A DNA stretch of 64,000 nt. Source: Sphingomonas sp. UNC305MFCol5.2. Lineage in GTDB: Bacteria > Pseudomonadota > Alphaproteobacteria > Sphingomonadales > Sphingomonadaceae. The notes below the pieces were generated by a model. It was given only the letters and a program-made list of their open reading frames with translations. It was not told the DNA's origin and made no database searches. The DNA is taken from contig NZ_JOOE01000003.1 of NCBI RefSeq assembly GCF_000712135.1, positions 558,001 to 622,000 of the forward strand, in the 5' to 3' direction. The translations under genes were made by a program, and so were the position numbers. Below, piece by piece: positions 9,393-17,024 of this stretch (the first letter of the stretch is position 1; the number at the start of each line of letters is the position of its first letter).

Positions 9393-9599
9393 GTGGCGGA
9401 GCGGGAGGAATCCCATAATCTCCTATAGACCGTCCTCGAACGCACCGGCCTCAGCCGCTCGACCATGTACCGCAAGATGCAGAACGGCACCTTTCCGAGG
9501 AATGTGCAGATCAGCACGCGCTGCGCCGTCTGGCGCGAATCCGCCGTCAGCGCGTGGCTGCGCAATCCAATGTTCTATTCGGCCGAGAGCGGCGAATGA
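9393..9599 (+). pseudogene. AlpA-family phage regulator, interrupted by an amber codon
   Basis: From the TAG at 9426-9428 onward the frame reads TVLERTGLSRSTMYRKMQNG, then VQIS, WRESAV and WLRNPMF before a stop, the signature of AlpA/MerR-type excisionase regulators of P4-like elements. A GTG at 9393 in the same frame gives 11 residues ending in LL before the TAG, so restoring that codon would give a 68-69 residue protein, the normal AlpA size. As it stands only a fragment from ATG 9465, lacking the first helix, could be made. AlpA genes travel with integrative elements; the matching integrase remnant lies at 16457-16796. Confidence 0.75.
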
Positions 9600-9631
9600 G
9601 CCGGCGCCGAGCCCTGACGTGACACCGGCCC

Positions 9632-10195
9632 TCAGCCGATCGGGGCTAACCGTTCGTGAGCCGCTTTCTGCAGAACCCGCAGCTGCGCAAGCCAGATACA
9701 GCCGCGGTTCCGGAGATCCGGGATACGGTCTTCCTCGATCAGGCGCTCCACCTCATCGAAGCGCAGCTCCGCCCGGCCGATAAACTCTTCGTCCGCATCG
9801 CAGATCGCCCCGGCAGCAGGCACCAGGCCAGTGGCGAGGAAGTAGTAGTTGCGGCCCGTCATATGGACGCTGTTGACGTGCGAGCTCATCAGTTCGAACG
9901 AGGTTGCCGTCAGGCAAGCCTCCTCGAAGAGCTCGCGCGCTGCCGCCTCAATGGGGGTTTCGCCCGGGTTGATCGCGCCGGACGGCACTTCATAGGTGGT
10001 GCCAAAAAGGTGGCGGCTCTGCTCGACCAGTACGATCTTTCCGTCGTCGGTGAGCGGGACGACCAACACGCCGTCACTGCTTTCCTCGACGACCTCACGC
10101 TCAACATGGCCGCCGGGGACGGCTACCGTATCAACGCGGACATTCACGAAACGGCCCTCATAGACCGATTCGCTGCTCAAAAGCTCATGCGGCAT
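9632..10195 (-). CDS. NUDIX hydrolase
   Basis: 187 residues with a complete Nudix box at residues 73-95 (G73, E79, R87-E88, E91-E92), except that the usual Gly near its end is Cys94. The strand pattern before the box (GVLVVPLTDDGKIVLVEQ) and the box position resemble ADP-ribose or nucleoside-diphosphate-sugar pyrophosphatases. The start MPHELLSSES overlaps the last 11 bases of the radical SAM gene, so it is likely translated from the same mRNA. The substrate is unknown; with SurE upstream, a nucleoside-diphosphate compound is a reasonable guess. Confidence 0.85.
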   Translation of the reverse strand: MPHELLSSESVYEGRFVNVRVDTVAVPGGHVEREVVEESSDGVLVVPLTDDGKIVLVEQSRHLFGTTYEVPSGAINPGETPIEAAARELFEEACLTATSFELMSSHVNSVHMTGRNYYFLATGLVPAAGAICDADEEFIGRAELRFDEVERLIEEDRIPDLRNRGCIWLAQLRVLQKAAHERLAPIG

Positions 10196-11933
10196 CCACC
10201 ATTTCCCTGCTCATGCCCATCACCGCTTCCTGCAGTCGGGGATTCTTGCCAATCACCCCGCTACCTACCAGCTTGGCTACTTCGTCCACCAGCTTCGAAC
10301 GCCGAGCGACCAGTTCGTCGGTGATGTCGCTCAAACCGGCAGATGCATCTTCGGCAAGTCTCTTCGTTACCGATTCGACGAAGTCCATCTCCAGCTCCCG
10401 GAAGCGGAACAGGCAATCTTCGACTCTGCGCGACGCGGGGCTGGGCGCCCCGCCTGGCCCGAGCAAAAGAGTCTGGGAGGCGACCTCCCCCTTCAATCCG
10501 AACATAAGTACGTACATGTCTTCGACCCAGCGATCGGCGACCTCGGCGACACGCTGAACGCGCGCGTCCTCGAAGGTGGCTTTGAAAAACACGAGATCGT
10601 CCGTGCTTTCCTGAAGCAGGCCCTTTTGCTGCGCTAGCTTGAGATATGGCGACCCGGCCTGAACCCGAAGCACGCTAAGCGGATTGGTGATTTTCCGGTA
10701 CATCCCGGTCCGCCGAAGGAACGAAATATTCTCCTGCAGCTCGACAATACTCATCGCAGGATCGATCGGGATGTAGCCCGCGACGACATCGATCTCCAGC
10801 TCATGCAGGATTTCCAGCGCCTTGTAGTTGCCCTCCACGCTCACCTGCTTTCCATAGCGCCGGAGCTGGCTCGGCGATCCGGACTCCATCCCGATGAAAA
10901 CCCGTTCGAGACCGGCATCGCGCAGCTCCACCATGATCTGTCGCAACCGCCGATTACGCTCCAGCAACTCGCCCTCATTGAGGCGCTCGCCCTTGATGCT
11001 CGCCCGCTCGCGCCAGATATGATCCGCCCGCGTGGAGATGGAGAAGCGGACGTTCAGCCGTGCCTCCTTGATCAACCGCGCGATCACGGCCGTGCGTTCC
11101 GGATCGCCACCGAAGTCGTCGTCCGTGAAGCTCACAGCATGGATGCCGCGTCGTTCGAGTTCGACGAGATCCGCGACGACGCTCTCCGGTGGAATTCCGC
11201 CGTCGAACCCACCGCCGTGCAAATCACGGATCGAACAGAAGGTGCAATTGAAGTCGCAACCCCGGGATCCCTCCGCCCAGACCATACCTCCGAGCGCCTT
11301 GTGCACGCGCTCGGAGGTAATACGGGCAGGCAGGAACCGCCTGGCCAGATCCAGGCGCCGGCCCGGCGTATTGACGACGCCTCCGTCGTCCTTTCGGAAC
11401 GCAACGCCAGGAACGCTCGACAGCGTGCGCTCTCCGCGAACAAAGTCCACCAGACCCGACATCGCATTCTCGCCTTCACGCACCACCAGGACGGTGTCCG
11501 GGAATTCATCGAGCAAAGCTCGGGTCGCGAACGTCGGCACCACGCCTCCAAGAACCAGCGCGGGCCCCGTTCCATCTGCGTAGCGCAATGGCTGCAACGC
11601 CCGCATGAGATCGCGCAACTGATCGAGAGCGCCGATTTTCACTGAGATGCCTACGATGCTGGGCCTCGTCCTGAGGACGAGACTCGCCACCTCGAAAACG
11701 CTCGGGTCGAGCTGAAGATCGACGTGGTCGACTTGAACCGACCTCCCATAGGTGCCGATCAGATGTCCGGCGATGGCTTCCGGACCGAGGGACTCGCTGA
11801 TCGCGCCTCCATGTTTCGCAGAGAAAGTGGAGATGAACAGAACGCCCGTCGGACGATTTGCGTCGTGATACAGATACTCCGGATCGGCTTGGTCGTGCGA
11901 TGTGAAAAGCATCGGGCTCTCCTCTTCGGACAC
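10185..11933 (-). CDS. B12-binding-domain radical SAM protein
   Basis: 582 residues. The N-terminal part (about 25-185) has a cobalamin-binding-like Rossmann pattern (GVLFISTFSA, PSIVGISVKIG, LVLGGVVPTFATRALL, VVREGENAMSGLV). The radical SAM core starts with the CxxxCxxC cluster motif C226-C230-C233 in SRGCDFNCTFCSI and continues with AVSFTDDDFGGDP and GLERVFIGMESGSP. The C-terminal ~150 residues are helical and unassigned. Enzymes of this class are usually methyltransferases, mutases or ring-forming enzymes. A second Met at residue 8 is a possible start. Read 33 bases after surE and overlapping the NUDIX gene, so probably one operon. Confidence 0.88.
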   Translation of the reverse strand: MSEEESPMLFTSHDQADPEYLYHDANRPTGVLFISTFSAKHGGAISESLGPEAIAGHLIGTYGRSVQVDHVDLQLDPSVFEVASLVLRTRPSIVGISVKIGALDQLRDLMRALQPLRYADGTGPALVLGGVVPTFATRALLDEFPDTVLVVREGENAMSGLVDFVRGERTLSSVPGVAFRKDDGGVVNTPGRRLDLARRFLPARITSERVHKALGGMVWAEGSRGCDFNCTFCSIRDLHGGGFDGGIPPESVVADLVELERRGIHAVSFTDDDFGGDPERTAVIARLIKEARLNVRFSISTRADHIWRERASIKGERLNEGELLERNRRLRQIMVELRDAGLERVFIGMESGSPSQLRRYGKQVSVEGNYKALEILHELEIDVVAGYIPIDPAMSIVELQENISFLRRTGMYRKITNPLSVLRVQAGSPYLKLAQQKGLLQESTDDLVFFKATFEDARVQRVAEVADRWVEDMYVLMFGLKGEVASQTLLLGPGGAPSPASRRVEDCLFRFRELEMDFVESVTKRLAEDASAGLSDITDELVARRSKLVDEVAKLVGSGVIGKNPRLQEAVMGMSREMVDAA

Positions 11934-11966
11934 GCACGATCCCGTCCGCTGAGGAGGTCTCAGCGG

Positions 11967-12794
11967 CTAAGGGGTACGTGCTCTGGTTTCGGGCGCGCTA
12001 CGCCGGGGCTTGGCCTTGCTCGGCGGACCGAGCGCGTAGCTGCCGAGGCGTTCAGCGACGCCATGGTCGGTCAAATCAGTGAGAAGGGGCGTGACAGAGA
12101 CGTAAGCGTCGTGCAGCGCCGCAACGTCCGTCCCTGCGGTCTCTGGAAGCGGCATGGCCTCGTGAAAGCACATCCAGAAATAGACGCCGCCGCGGGGGGC
12201 CGTCCGCCGTTCGACCTTGGCGCAGGATTGCTCATGAAAGCCCTGCCGCGTAATCGCGATACCGGCCACGTCCTTGCTGCGGCACGCGGGAAAGTTGATG
12301 TTCATTACGCTGCTGGCCGGAAGCGGCTCGCTCAAAAGCTGGGTGATCAAATCTGCAGCGAGATTGGTGCTGGAAGACCAGTCCTCCTGATAGCCGTATT
12401 CGAAACTGCCGATCGCCTGGCTAAGCGCCATCGAGCGGACGCCCAAGGCAGCCCCCTGCACTGCGGCGGCAACCGTTCCCGAGAGCCCAAGGTCTTCGCC
12501 GACATTCTGGCCGCGATTGATCCCTGACAGAATCAGATCTGGTCGCCCCTCAGCCATCAGGTCAAGAACGGCGATCCGCACGCAATCGGTCGGCGTCCCA
12601 GCCACGGAGAATCTGTGTTCCCCACGTTCCCGAACGCGAACCGGCATCGAGAGCGTGAGTGCGCGACTTGCGCCGGATTGCTCTTGGTCGGGCGCGACGG
12701 TCCAGACGTCATCCGAGAGCGTAGCCGCGACCCGCTCGAGCAGCCGGAGGCCCGGAGCCTCAAAGCCATCGTCGTTGGTCAGCAGGATACGCAC
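11967..12794 (-). CDS. surE: 5'/3'-nucleotidase SurE-like protein
   Basis: 275 residues beginning MRILLTNDDGFEAPGL, with the metal-binding TNDDG motif (D8, D9), the SGAS loop near residue 40 and the SGINRGQNVGEDLGLSGTV signature, all characteristic of SurE. SurE dephosphorylates nucleoside monophosphates in a metal-dependent way. The start is GTG, preceded by a GGAGAG ribosome-binding site. It is not beside pcm or rpoS-type genes as housekeeping surE often is, but heads an operon with a radical SAM and a NUDIX gene, so it may be a specialised second copy. The C-terminus is a basic, Pro-rich tail. Confidence 0.88.
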   Translation of the reverse strand: MRILLTNDDGFEAPGLRLLERVAATLSDDVWTVAPDQEQSGASRALTLSMPVRVRERGEHRFSVAGTPTDCVRIAVLDLMAEGRPDLILSGINRGQNVGEDLGLSGTVAAAVQGAALGVRSMALSQAIGSFEYGYQEDWSSSTNLAADLITQLLSEPLPASSVMNINFPACRSKDVAGIAITRQGFHEQSCAKVERRTAPRGGVYFWMCFHEAMPLPETAGTDVAALHDAYVSVTPLLTDLTDHGVAERLGSYALGPPSKAKPRRSAPETRARTP

Positions 12795-12922
12795 TGGGAA
12801 CTCTCCACACGGCCGTAGACCATGAGGTGCTCACCAGCAGCGTGCCGGCACATCGCACCTTCAGCGGGTAAGGCTATGGGTTTTCGGGGATACACAAAGC
12901 TTATTCGCCGGATATTTGGCCG

Positions 12923-13573
12923 CTATATGATGGGTATCTCGCCGGGCGACCGATACAGGGCTCTTACGATGTGCCCCGCGGCGCGTTTGCGCCGCGTGTG
13001 ATATCTGCCGATTATCCTGCGAATGACGGCGCTGTCCTTGCTCTCCAAGGCGGCACGCAATGCGGTGACCTCTTCGCCGACTTGCGACAGCACCTCTTGC
13101 TCCGCAAGACGAACGGGCGCGAAGCGCGCGTTCGCCCAGCGCATCGCAAGTGCATGCTCACGACTTCCTGAACGCTGGGCAATTCGCGAGAATAAAGCCG
13201 CCGTGAGGGATGACGAGTCGCCGGGATAGGAGGGGAGCGGTTGTTCGTCTCGAGCCTCTCCCGCGCGGCGGCGTAAAGACGCGAGGAGCAGGTCGACATT
13301 CCAATCATAGAGGTCGTTGAGGCCGGGCTCATCTATGTGCGGCACATGAAAGCCCTCGCTGACGCCGAAAGCGACCAGACCTTGGCCGATCAGGATGTGC
13401 AGAGCGTCTCGAACCGGAGTCACGCTGCTGCCAAATTCTGCCGCAAACTGGGCAGGATCGATCCGGTCACCAGGCTTGATGGCGCGGTGTGTCAAACGCT
13501 CTCGCAACGCATCGTACACTCTTCCTGAAGTCGGGCCTGATGTCATTGTGGTACGAACTCCTGCTGGCGTCAT
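12923..13573 (-). CDS. GntR-family transcriptional regulator
   Basis: 216 residues. Residues about 18-78 form a GntR winged helix: RVYDALRERLTHRAIKPGD, then AEFGSSVTPVRDALHIL and GLVAFGVSEGFHV. The C-terminal ~130 residues are helical and fit a small FCD-like effector domain (NDLYDWNVDLLLASLRRR) without a clear metal-binding triad. An internal Met at residue 10 could also be the start. It lies 128 bp upstream of surE in the same direction, so it may regulate, and be transcribed before, the surE / radical SAM / NUDIX set. Confidence 0.82.
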   Translation of the reverse strand: MTPAGVRTTMTSGPTSGRVYDALRERLTHRAIKPGDRIDPAQFAAEFGSSVTPVRDALHILIGQGLVAFGVSEGFHVPHIDEPGLNDLYDWNVDLLLASLRRRAGEARDEQPLPSYPGDSSSLTAALFSRIAQRSGSREHALAMRWANARFAPVRLAEQEVLSQVGEEVTALRAALESKDSAVIRRIIGRYHTRRKRAAGHIVRALYRSPGEIPII

Positions 13574-13923
13574 TACAAGCGCTTGCAGATGATCATTAAC
13601 GCGACGACCAAGTCCAGATTACGACGGCGGCCAAGCTATCAGTTGGCATGAGATGCAAGAACGGTTGCGGCACGGCCGATTGTTCTTCCAGACCTCAACG
13701 GGATCGCGCGGAGCGAGCGACGGCCAGACGAAAGCTGGGCGGTGGCCACCCGCCACCAACTCTGATCATGCCTGCCTTTTGAATCAGATTCCAAAAGCTG
13801 GTGGGAGCGAAGGAAGCAGCGCTTCCTCGAAGAGGAAAGGGCGCCGGTTGCCCAGCGTTCGGTCGATACCCAAGCTCTCCAGTATTTTCGCCCTTACGGC
13901 GTGGTCACTGGTGGCGCACCTCG
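13574..13923. other. 350-bp gap between the GntR and Xre genes
   Basis: No gene is well supported here. A plus-strand frame opening at 13766 reads WWERRKQRFLEEERAPVAQR and on to a stop at 14014. It looks more protein-like than random but overlaps the 3' end of the Xre gene and has no start codon or known family, so it may be a gene remnant. The gap must also hold the GntR promoter. Confidence 0.4.
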
Positions 13924-14910
13924 CTATCGCAAATCTTCTACGGTCTGGCGGAAGTCGGAGATCTGCCCCTTGATCAGTGCCTCGGGCGGCTCGAAGCCGT
14001 CGAACCGTTCGTAGAGCGGCAACAGGGTTTGCATCACGACACGCTCTAGGTCCCGATCGATTCCGTCGACGCTTGTGACGATGTTGAGATCGACCTGGTC
14101 CGATCTTGCGCGCAAACCCTCCTCAAGCGTGAGCGCCAGCCCAGGTTTCGCCCAAGCGAGAAGCTCTCGGCCGGCAAGGCCGGTATAGCGCGCGAAGAAA
14201 CGGATTTTGGCGGTGCCGCTCGCGCCCACCTGCTGAGCGAGCCAGGCCGCATGATACAGCACCTCGGCGGTCCGCCGGATTGGAAGGCTGAGATCGAAGA
14301 ACGTGCCGGCTTCGAGATCCCGCCCATCTTCCTGATAGCCGCGCTGGAGATATGCCGTCCCATCGCGCGCGATTTGCCAGAAGTCGCTATGCGCGGAATC
14401 GTTGAAGTGACGATCTGCGTCTGGCCGGCCGAGCCAGCATTCCAGCAACCCGTCATGGAAGGTAGGCTTGATCGACTCCTTGGTCGGCACCCAGAACGGT
14501 GACCACCCCGACGTCTTGGGCGCACGGGACAGAATGTCCTTCAAGCGGGCCAGTGTCGGAAGCTGCTCGACGCTCTCGATCGAATAGGCTTGCTCGCTGT
14601 GCCCGAGCGGTTGCCGGGAGGGGTGATCGTCGTCGAGGCGCTCGACCAGTTCCCGGAACCGGTTTCGCGCATCGTGGATGAACGACTGCAAACTGTCGGC
14701 GCGCCCTGGCTGCACGAATAGGCCAAGCGCATCGAGAATGGCGATCACGCGTTCGAACCGAAGATTGATCTCGCCCTGTTCGAACGAGACAACGGTTTGT
14801 CGGCTGACGCCGGCAAGCGCTGCTAATCCCGCTTGGGTCAGCCCTTCCCGCGTGCGGCGCCGCTTCGCCTCATCGACTACGGCACGCCAGTCTATCGGCC
14901 ACTCGGTCAT
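13924..14910 (-). CDS. Xre/HipB-like antitoxin with a large C-terminal domain
   Basis: 328 residues. Residues about 14-66 are a Cro/C1-type helix-turn-helix (RTREGLTQAGLAALAGVSRQ, then FEQGEINLRFERVIAILDAL) as in HipB. Unlike the ~90-residue HipB, a further ~250 residues follow, with no recognised domain. The ATG overlaps the hipA stop (ATGA), so the pair is co-translated with the kinase gene first, the opposite of the classic hipBA order. It should bind DNA upstream of hipA and probably neutralise HipA. Whether the C-terminal domain contacts HipA is unknown. Confidence 0.75.
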   Translation of the reverse strand: MTEWPIDWRAVVDEAKRRRTREGLTQAGLAALAGVSRQTVVSFEQGEINLRFERVIAILDALGLFVQPGRADSLQSFIHDARNRFRELVERLDDDHPSRQPLGHSEQAYSIESVEQLPTLARLKDILSRAPKTSGWSPFWVPTKESIKPTFHDGLLECWLGRPDADRHFNDSAHSDFWQIARDGTAYLQRGYQEDGRDLEAGTFFDLSLPIRRTAEVLYHAAWLAQQVGASGTAKIRFFARYTGLAGRELLAWAKPGLALTLEEGLRARSDQVDLNIVTSVDGIDRDLERVVMQTLLPLYERFDGFEPPEALIKGQISDFRQTVEDLR

Positions 14911-16079
14911 GCGAATATCCTTCCGGCATTTTCCCGGATGATCTCCCGATATCCGATACGAAAATCGTCGGGCTGGACCCGCGCAGAAAATTCGAGCGTC
15001 TTGGCACCTGCAAAGGCCTTGGCGAGCGTATCGAGCGAGCGCTTGATCTCGGGCACAGGCAATCCGATCGCCGTCCCGAGCGCCTCGACCAGCGCGCGAT
15101 CGAGCGTATCGAAGGCGCGCTTCGCGCCGCCGATCTCGAGCGCGGCGTTTCGCTCATAGTCTGGGTAGACGAGCGTATTGATCAGGTCATAGGCGGGGCT
15201 CAGGCGCAAACCCTCAGGTGTTTCCAAGAGCGAGAAATTCTTCAGATGGGCGTCGGCATTGCCGAGGACCAGATTGAAGACGACCAGCCGGAAATAGCGG
15301 GCGAGGTCGATGCGTGCCCGTGCCGAGAATCGGGTGATGACGGTGGCGGCTTCCTCATAGGACGAGTGGTACTTGCCATCGAATTCACGGCCACGCGGTT
15401 TGCCAAGTATCTGCGCGAAGTCTTCCAGCCGGAGCTTCTCGTCGCCCGCCCGATCGAAGCGCTCGACGAGGAGCGCCAGACCTTCGATCCCTGCCAGGAC
15501 CGCAGGTTTCGCCTTGGTGATTTCCGCTTCGCCCAGGATTTCGCGTCCAAGCTCCAGCGAGAGATTCTCGTTCTGGACGAGGGTCGGCAGATCGTCGCGA
15601 TTGAATTTCGCGATATGCGTCGCGGGATCGCTGGTCCTGATGCAAGGCTCGAAGCCCTTGTCGCCGCAAAAGGCGAGCAGCTTTTTCTGCACACCGGAAA
15701 GCGTCCGCCCCGGTAGTGCTGCCGCTTCCTCGATCACATTCGGTTCGGCTGGTGCTACGAGCCGCCCTCCATCCGGCTCGAGGATGCCCACAGCGCCGAT
15801 GCAATCTGCGCCGTAGTTCAGCAGCAGCCCGAAATCGTCCTGCGCCGCGGTGCCGCCTGCTCGGGCTTGGCGTCCCCGCAGCCACCCTTCCGGGCCTAGA
15901 TGCTCAAAGAAGGGAATGAGGCCATTACGATAATAATGATCGCGCTGGGTGACAGGTAGTGCGCAGGCGATCGTTTCCGTCCAGCCTTCGTTGTAAACAA
16001 ACCGAGTGTCCGCCCCGAGCTCACTTAGCGCGCCAGCGGGAACACCCTTATAGGTTACGATGGCCGTGCGGTCGGGGAT
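14907..16079 (-). CDS. hipA: HipA-family serine/threonine kinase toxin; start codon non-canonical (ATC)
   Basis: Read from ATC at 16079 this gives 390 residues with the full HipA layout: an N-terminal sub-domain (RTAIVTYKGVPAGALSELGA, then LPVTQRDHYYRNGLIPFF), the LSGVQKKLLA loop (about 127-136), HIAKFN (155-160), ERFDR, the catalytic GNADAHLKNFS (D276, N281) and LSPAYDLI (D298). HipA kinases phosphorylate aminoacyl-tRNA synthetases and cause growth arrest. No ATG, GTG or TTG exists in frame between the stop codon at 16134-16136 and a GTG at 15791, which would remove about 96 N-terminal residues. An AAGGA lies 8 nt before the ATC. Expression may therefore be weak or absent. Confidence 0.82.
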   Translation of the reverse strand: MPDRTAIVTYKGVPAGALSELGADTRFVYNEGWTETIACALPVTQRDHYYRNGLIPFFEHLGPEGWLRGRQARAGGTAAQDDFGLLLNYGADCIGAVGILEPDGGRLVAPAEPNVIEEAAALPGRTLSGVQKKLLAFCGDKGFEPCIRTSDPATHIAKFNRDDLPTLVQNENLSLELGREILGEAEITKAKPAVLAGIEGLALLVERFDRAGDEKLRLEDFAQILGKPRGREFDGKYHSSYEEAATVITRFSARARIDLARYFRLVVFNLVLGNADAHLKNFSLLETPEGLRLSPAYDLINTLVYPDYERNAALEIGGAKRAFDTLDRALVEALGTAIGLPVPEIKRSLDTLAKAFAGAKTLEFSARVQPDDFRIGYREIIRENAGRIFA

Positions 16080-16220
16080 GTTGCGCTTCCTTGTCGTTGT
16101 TCGCGACGGAAATGGCAGATGTAGGCAAAAATGTCAATAAATGTCGACATTACGCACATTGCCAACACCACAAGCGATCTACGTCGACATGCCCTACTAT
16201 GCCCAGCTATATCGATAAAG

Positions 16221-16255
16221 TCGGCATAATTGGCAAATTTGCCAATGTATGCCGA
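16221..16255. repeat. 35-bp near-perfect palindrome upstream of hipA
   Basis: TCGGCATA and TATGCCGA flank a central TTGGCAAATTTGCCAA, giving dyad symmetry over the whole 35 bp apart from the two positions next to the centre block. It lies about 140 bp upstream of the hipA start in an unusually AT-rich stretch that also holds ATGTCGACAT (16141-16150) and ACGTCGACAT (16181-16190). An operator for the Xre protein is the simplest reading. Confidence 0.6.
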
Positions 16256-16282
16256 CAAATGGTAGGCCCGCTCGCCCCGTTC

Positions 16283-16454
16283 GCATAAAGTTAGACATCC
16301 TGGATCTCACGCGCAGAGGCCAACCGCCATTTTCAAGCGAGCCTGCGGCTTCCCCCTGCCAGCACCCTAAAGTTCCGAGTTCATCAACGCGCGCAGCGGA
16401 TGCCGATATGCGCGAAATCGCATAAAGCCCACTTATGCAATTTGGCGCATAAAG
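16283..16454. repeat. Three GCATAAAG repeats beside the integrase remnant
   Basis: GCATAAAG occurs in direct orientation at 16283-16290, 16420-16427 and 16447-16454, the last two with an inverted TTATGC between them. The spacing and the position right after the integrase 3' end suggest integrase arm-type or regulator sites. No gene is seen between 16290 and 16456. Confidence 0.4.
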
Positions 16455-16456
16455 CA

Positions 16457-16796
16457 CTAAGGCCTCCCGGGACGCACCGCCTCCGGCACACCGTCACGCA
16501 ATTGGTCGAGATAGTCACTCCACCATTGGTGCATGGCAACTCGCTCGTCCCAATAAGCGCCACGATTATAGGTGCCGCGGACGGCATCTTTGTCCGCATG
16601 GGCAAGCGAACGCTCGATCGCGTCGGGGCTCCACTTCCCGCTTTCGTTCAAAAGCGTCGACGCGGTGGATGTACTTCACGCGCCACAGCTTCGAGCCGCT
16701 GGGATGCACCTCAATGTAGAGGCCACCTTCGTCAGATTTTCTGTAAATGCGGTCGGTCGCCTTGAGGGCGCGGATCTGCAGGTCTTTCAAAGCCAT
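16457..16796 (-). pseudogene. P4-type tyrosine integrase, internally deleted
   Basis: The 5' part (start about 16796, MALKDLQIRALKATDRIYRK, then GLYIEVHPSGSKLWRVKYIH) is the DUF4102 arm-binding domain of P4-type integrases. It joins, with a frame change near 16670, to a C-terminal part reading STLLNESGKWSPDAIERSLA, then HADKDAVRGTYNRGAYWDER and QWWSDYLDQL. The whole middle, including the catalytic Arg and His motifs, is gone: about 110 codons remain of a ~400-codon gene. It points away from the adjacent tRNA-Leu, as expected of an element inserted at that tRNA 3' end. Confidence 0.85.
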
Positions 16797-16846
16797 CAGC
16801 CTAACTCCCGATTCAATCGGTTCCGTTCGGATGGCGTCCATGATTC

Positions 16847-16932
16847 CCAGTCGAAATGGCCCATGGGGCCATCATTTAATCGGGGCCATTTTTTGCCCCG
16901 ATCATGGCCCATATGGCCCTGGTATCGACTGG
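16847..16932. repeat. 86-bp nested inverted repeat between integrase remnant and tRNA-Leu
   Basis: Outer arms CCAGTCGA (16847-16854) and TCGACTGG (16925-16932) enclose TGGCCC/GGGCCA-type arms and a perfect inner stem ATCGGGGC (16879-16886) / GCCCCGAT (16895-16902). The whole could fold as a long imperfect hairpin in DNA or RNA. Confidence 0.6.
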
Positions 16933-16965
16933 AACCTGCTCGGATCGTCTTAGACAGAACCGAGG

Positions 16966-16993
16966 AAAAAATGGCAGATTTCTGCCGTTTTTT
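16966..16993 (-). terminator. Rho-independent terminator of tRNA-Leu
   Basis: On the minus strand, GGCAGA-AA-TCTGCC is followed by ATTTTTT, 32 bases after the tRNA 3' end. The stem is flanked by A and T runs on opposite sides, so it could stop transcription from either direction. Confidence 0.75.
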
Positions 16994-17024
16994 CGATGGT
17001 TTGGGATACCCCGAGACAGGTATC

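Noticed and set aside
9200..9428. Plus-strand frames upstream of the AlpA remnant as separate genes
   Set aside because: No known domain or convincing start; only the last 11 codons before the amber stop fit AlpA.
12779..12853. 24-codon minus-strand frame ending in two cysteines just before surE, considered as a peptide substrate for the radical SAM enzyme
   Set aside because: It overlaps the first codons of surE, has no ribosome-binding site, and nothing in its sequence recalls a known precursor leader.
13653..13973. 106-codon plus-strand frame between the GntR and Xre genes
   Set aside because: Basic, Ser/Arg-rich composition, no recognisable domain and no ribosome-binding site.
16080..16456. 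CRISPR-like array suggested by repeated short motifs (TCGACAT, GCATAAAG)
   Set aside because: The repeats are only 7-8 bases, irregularly spaced and differently oriented, with no spacer pattern or cas genes.
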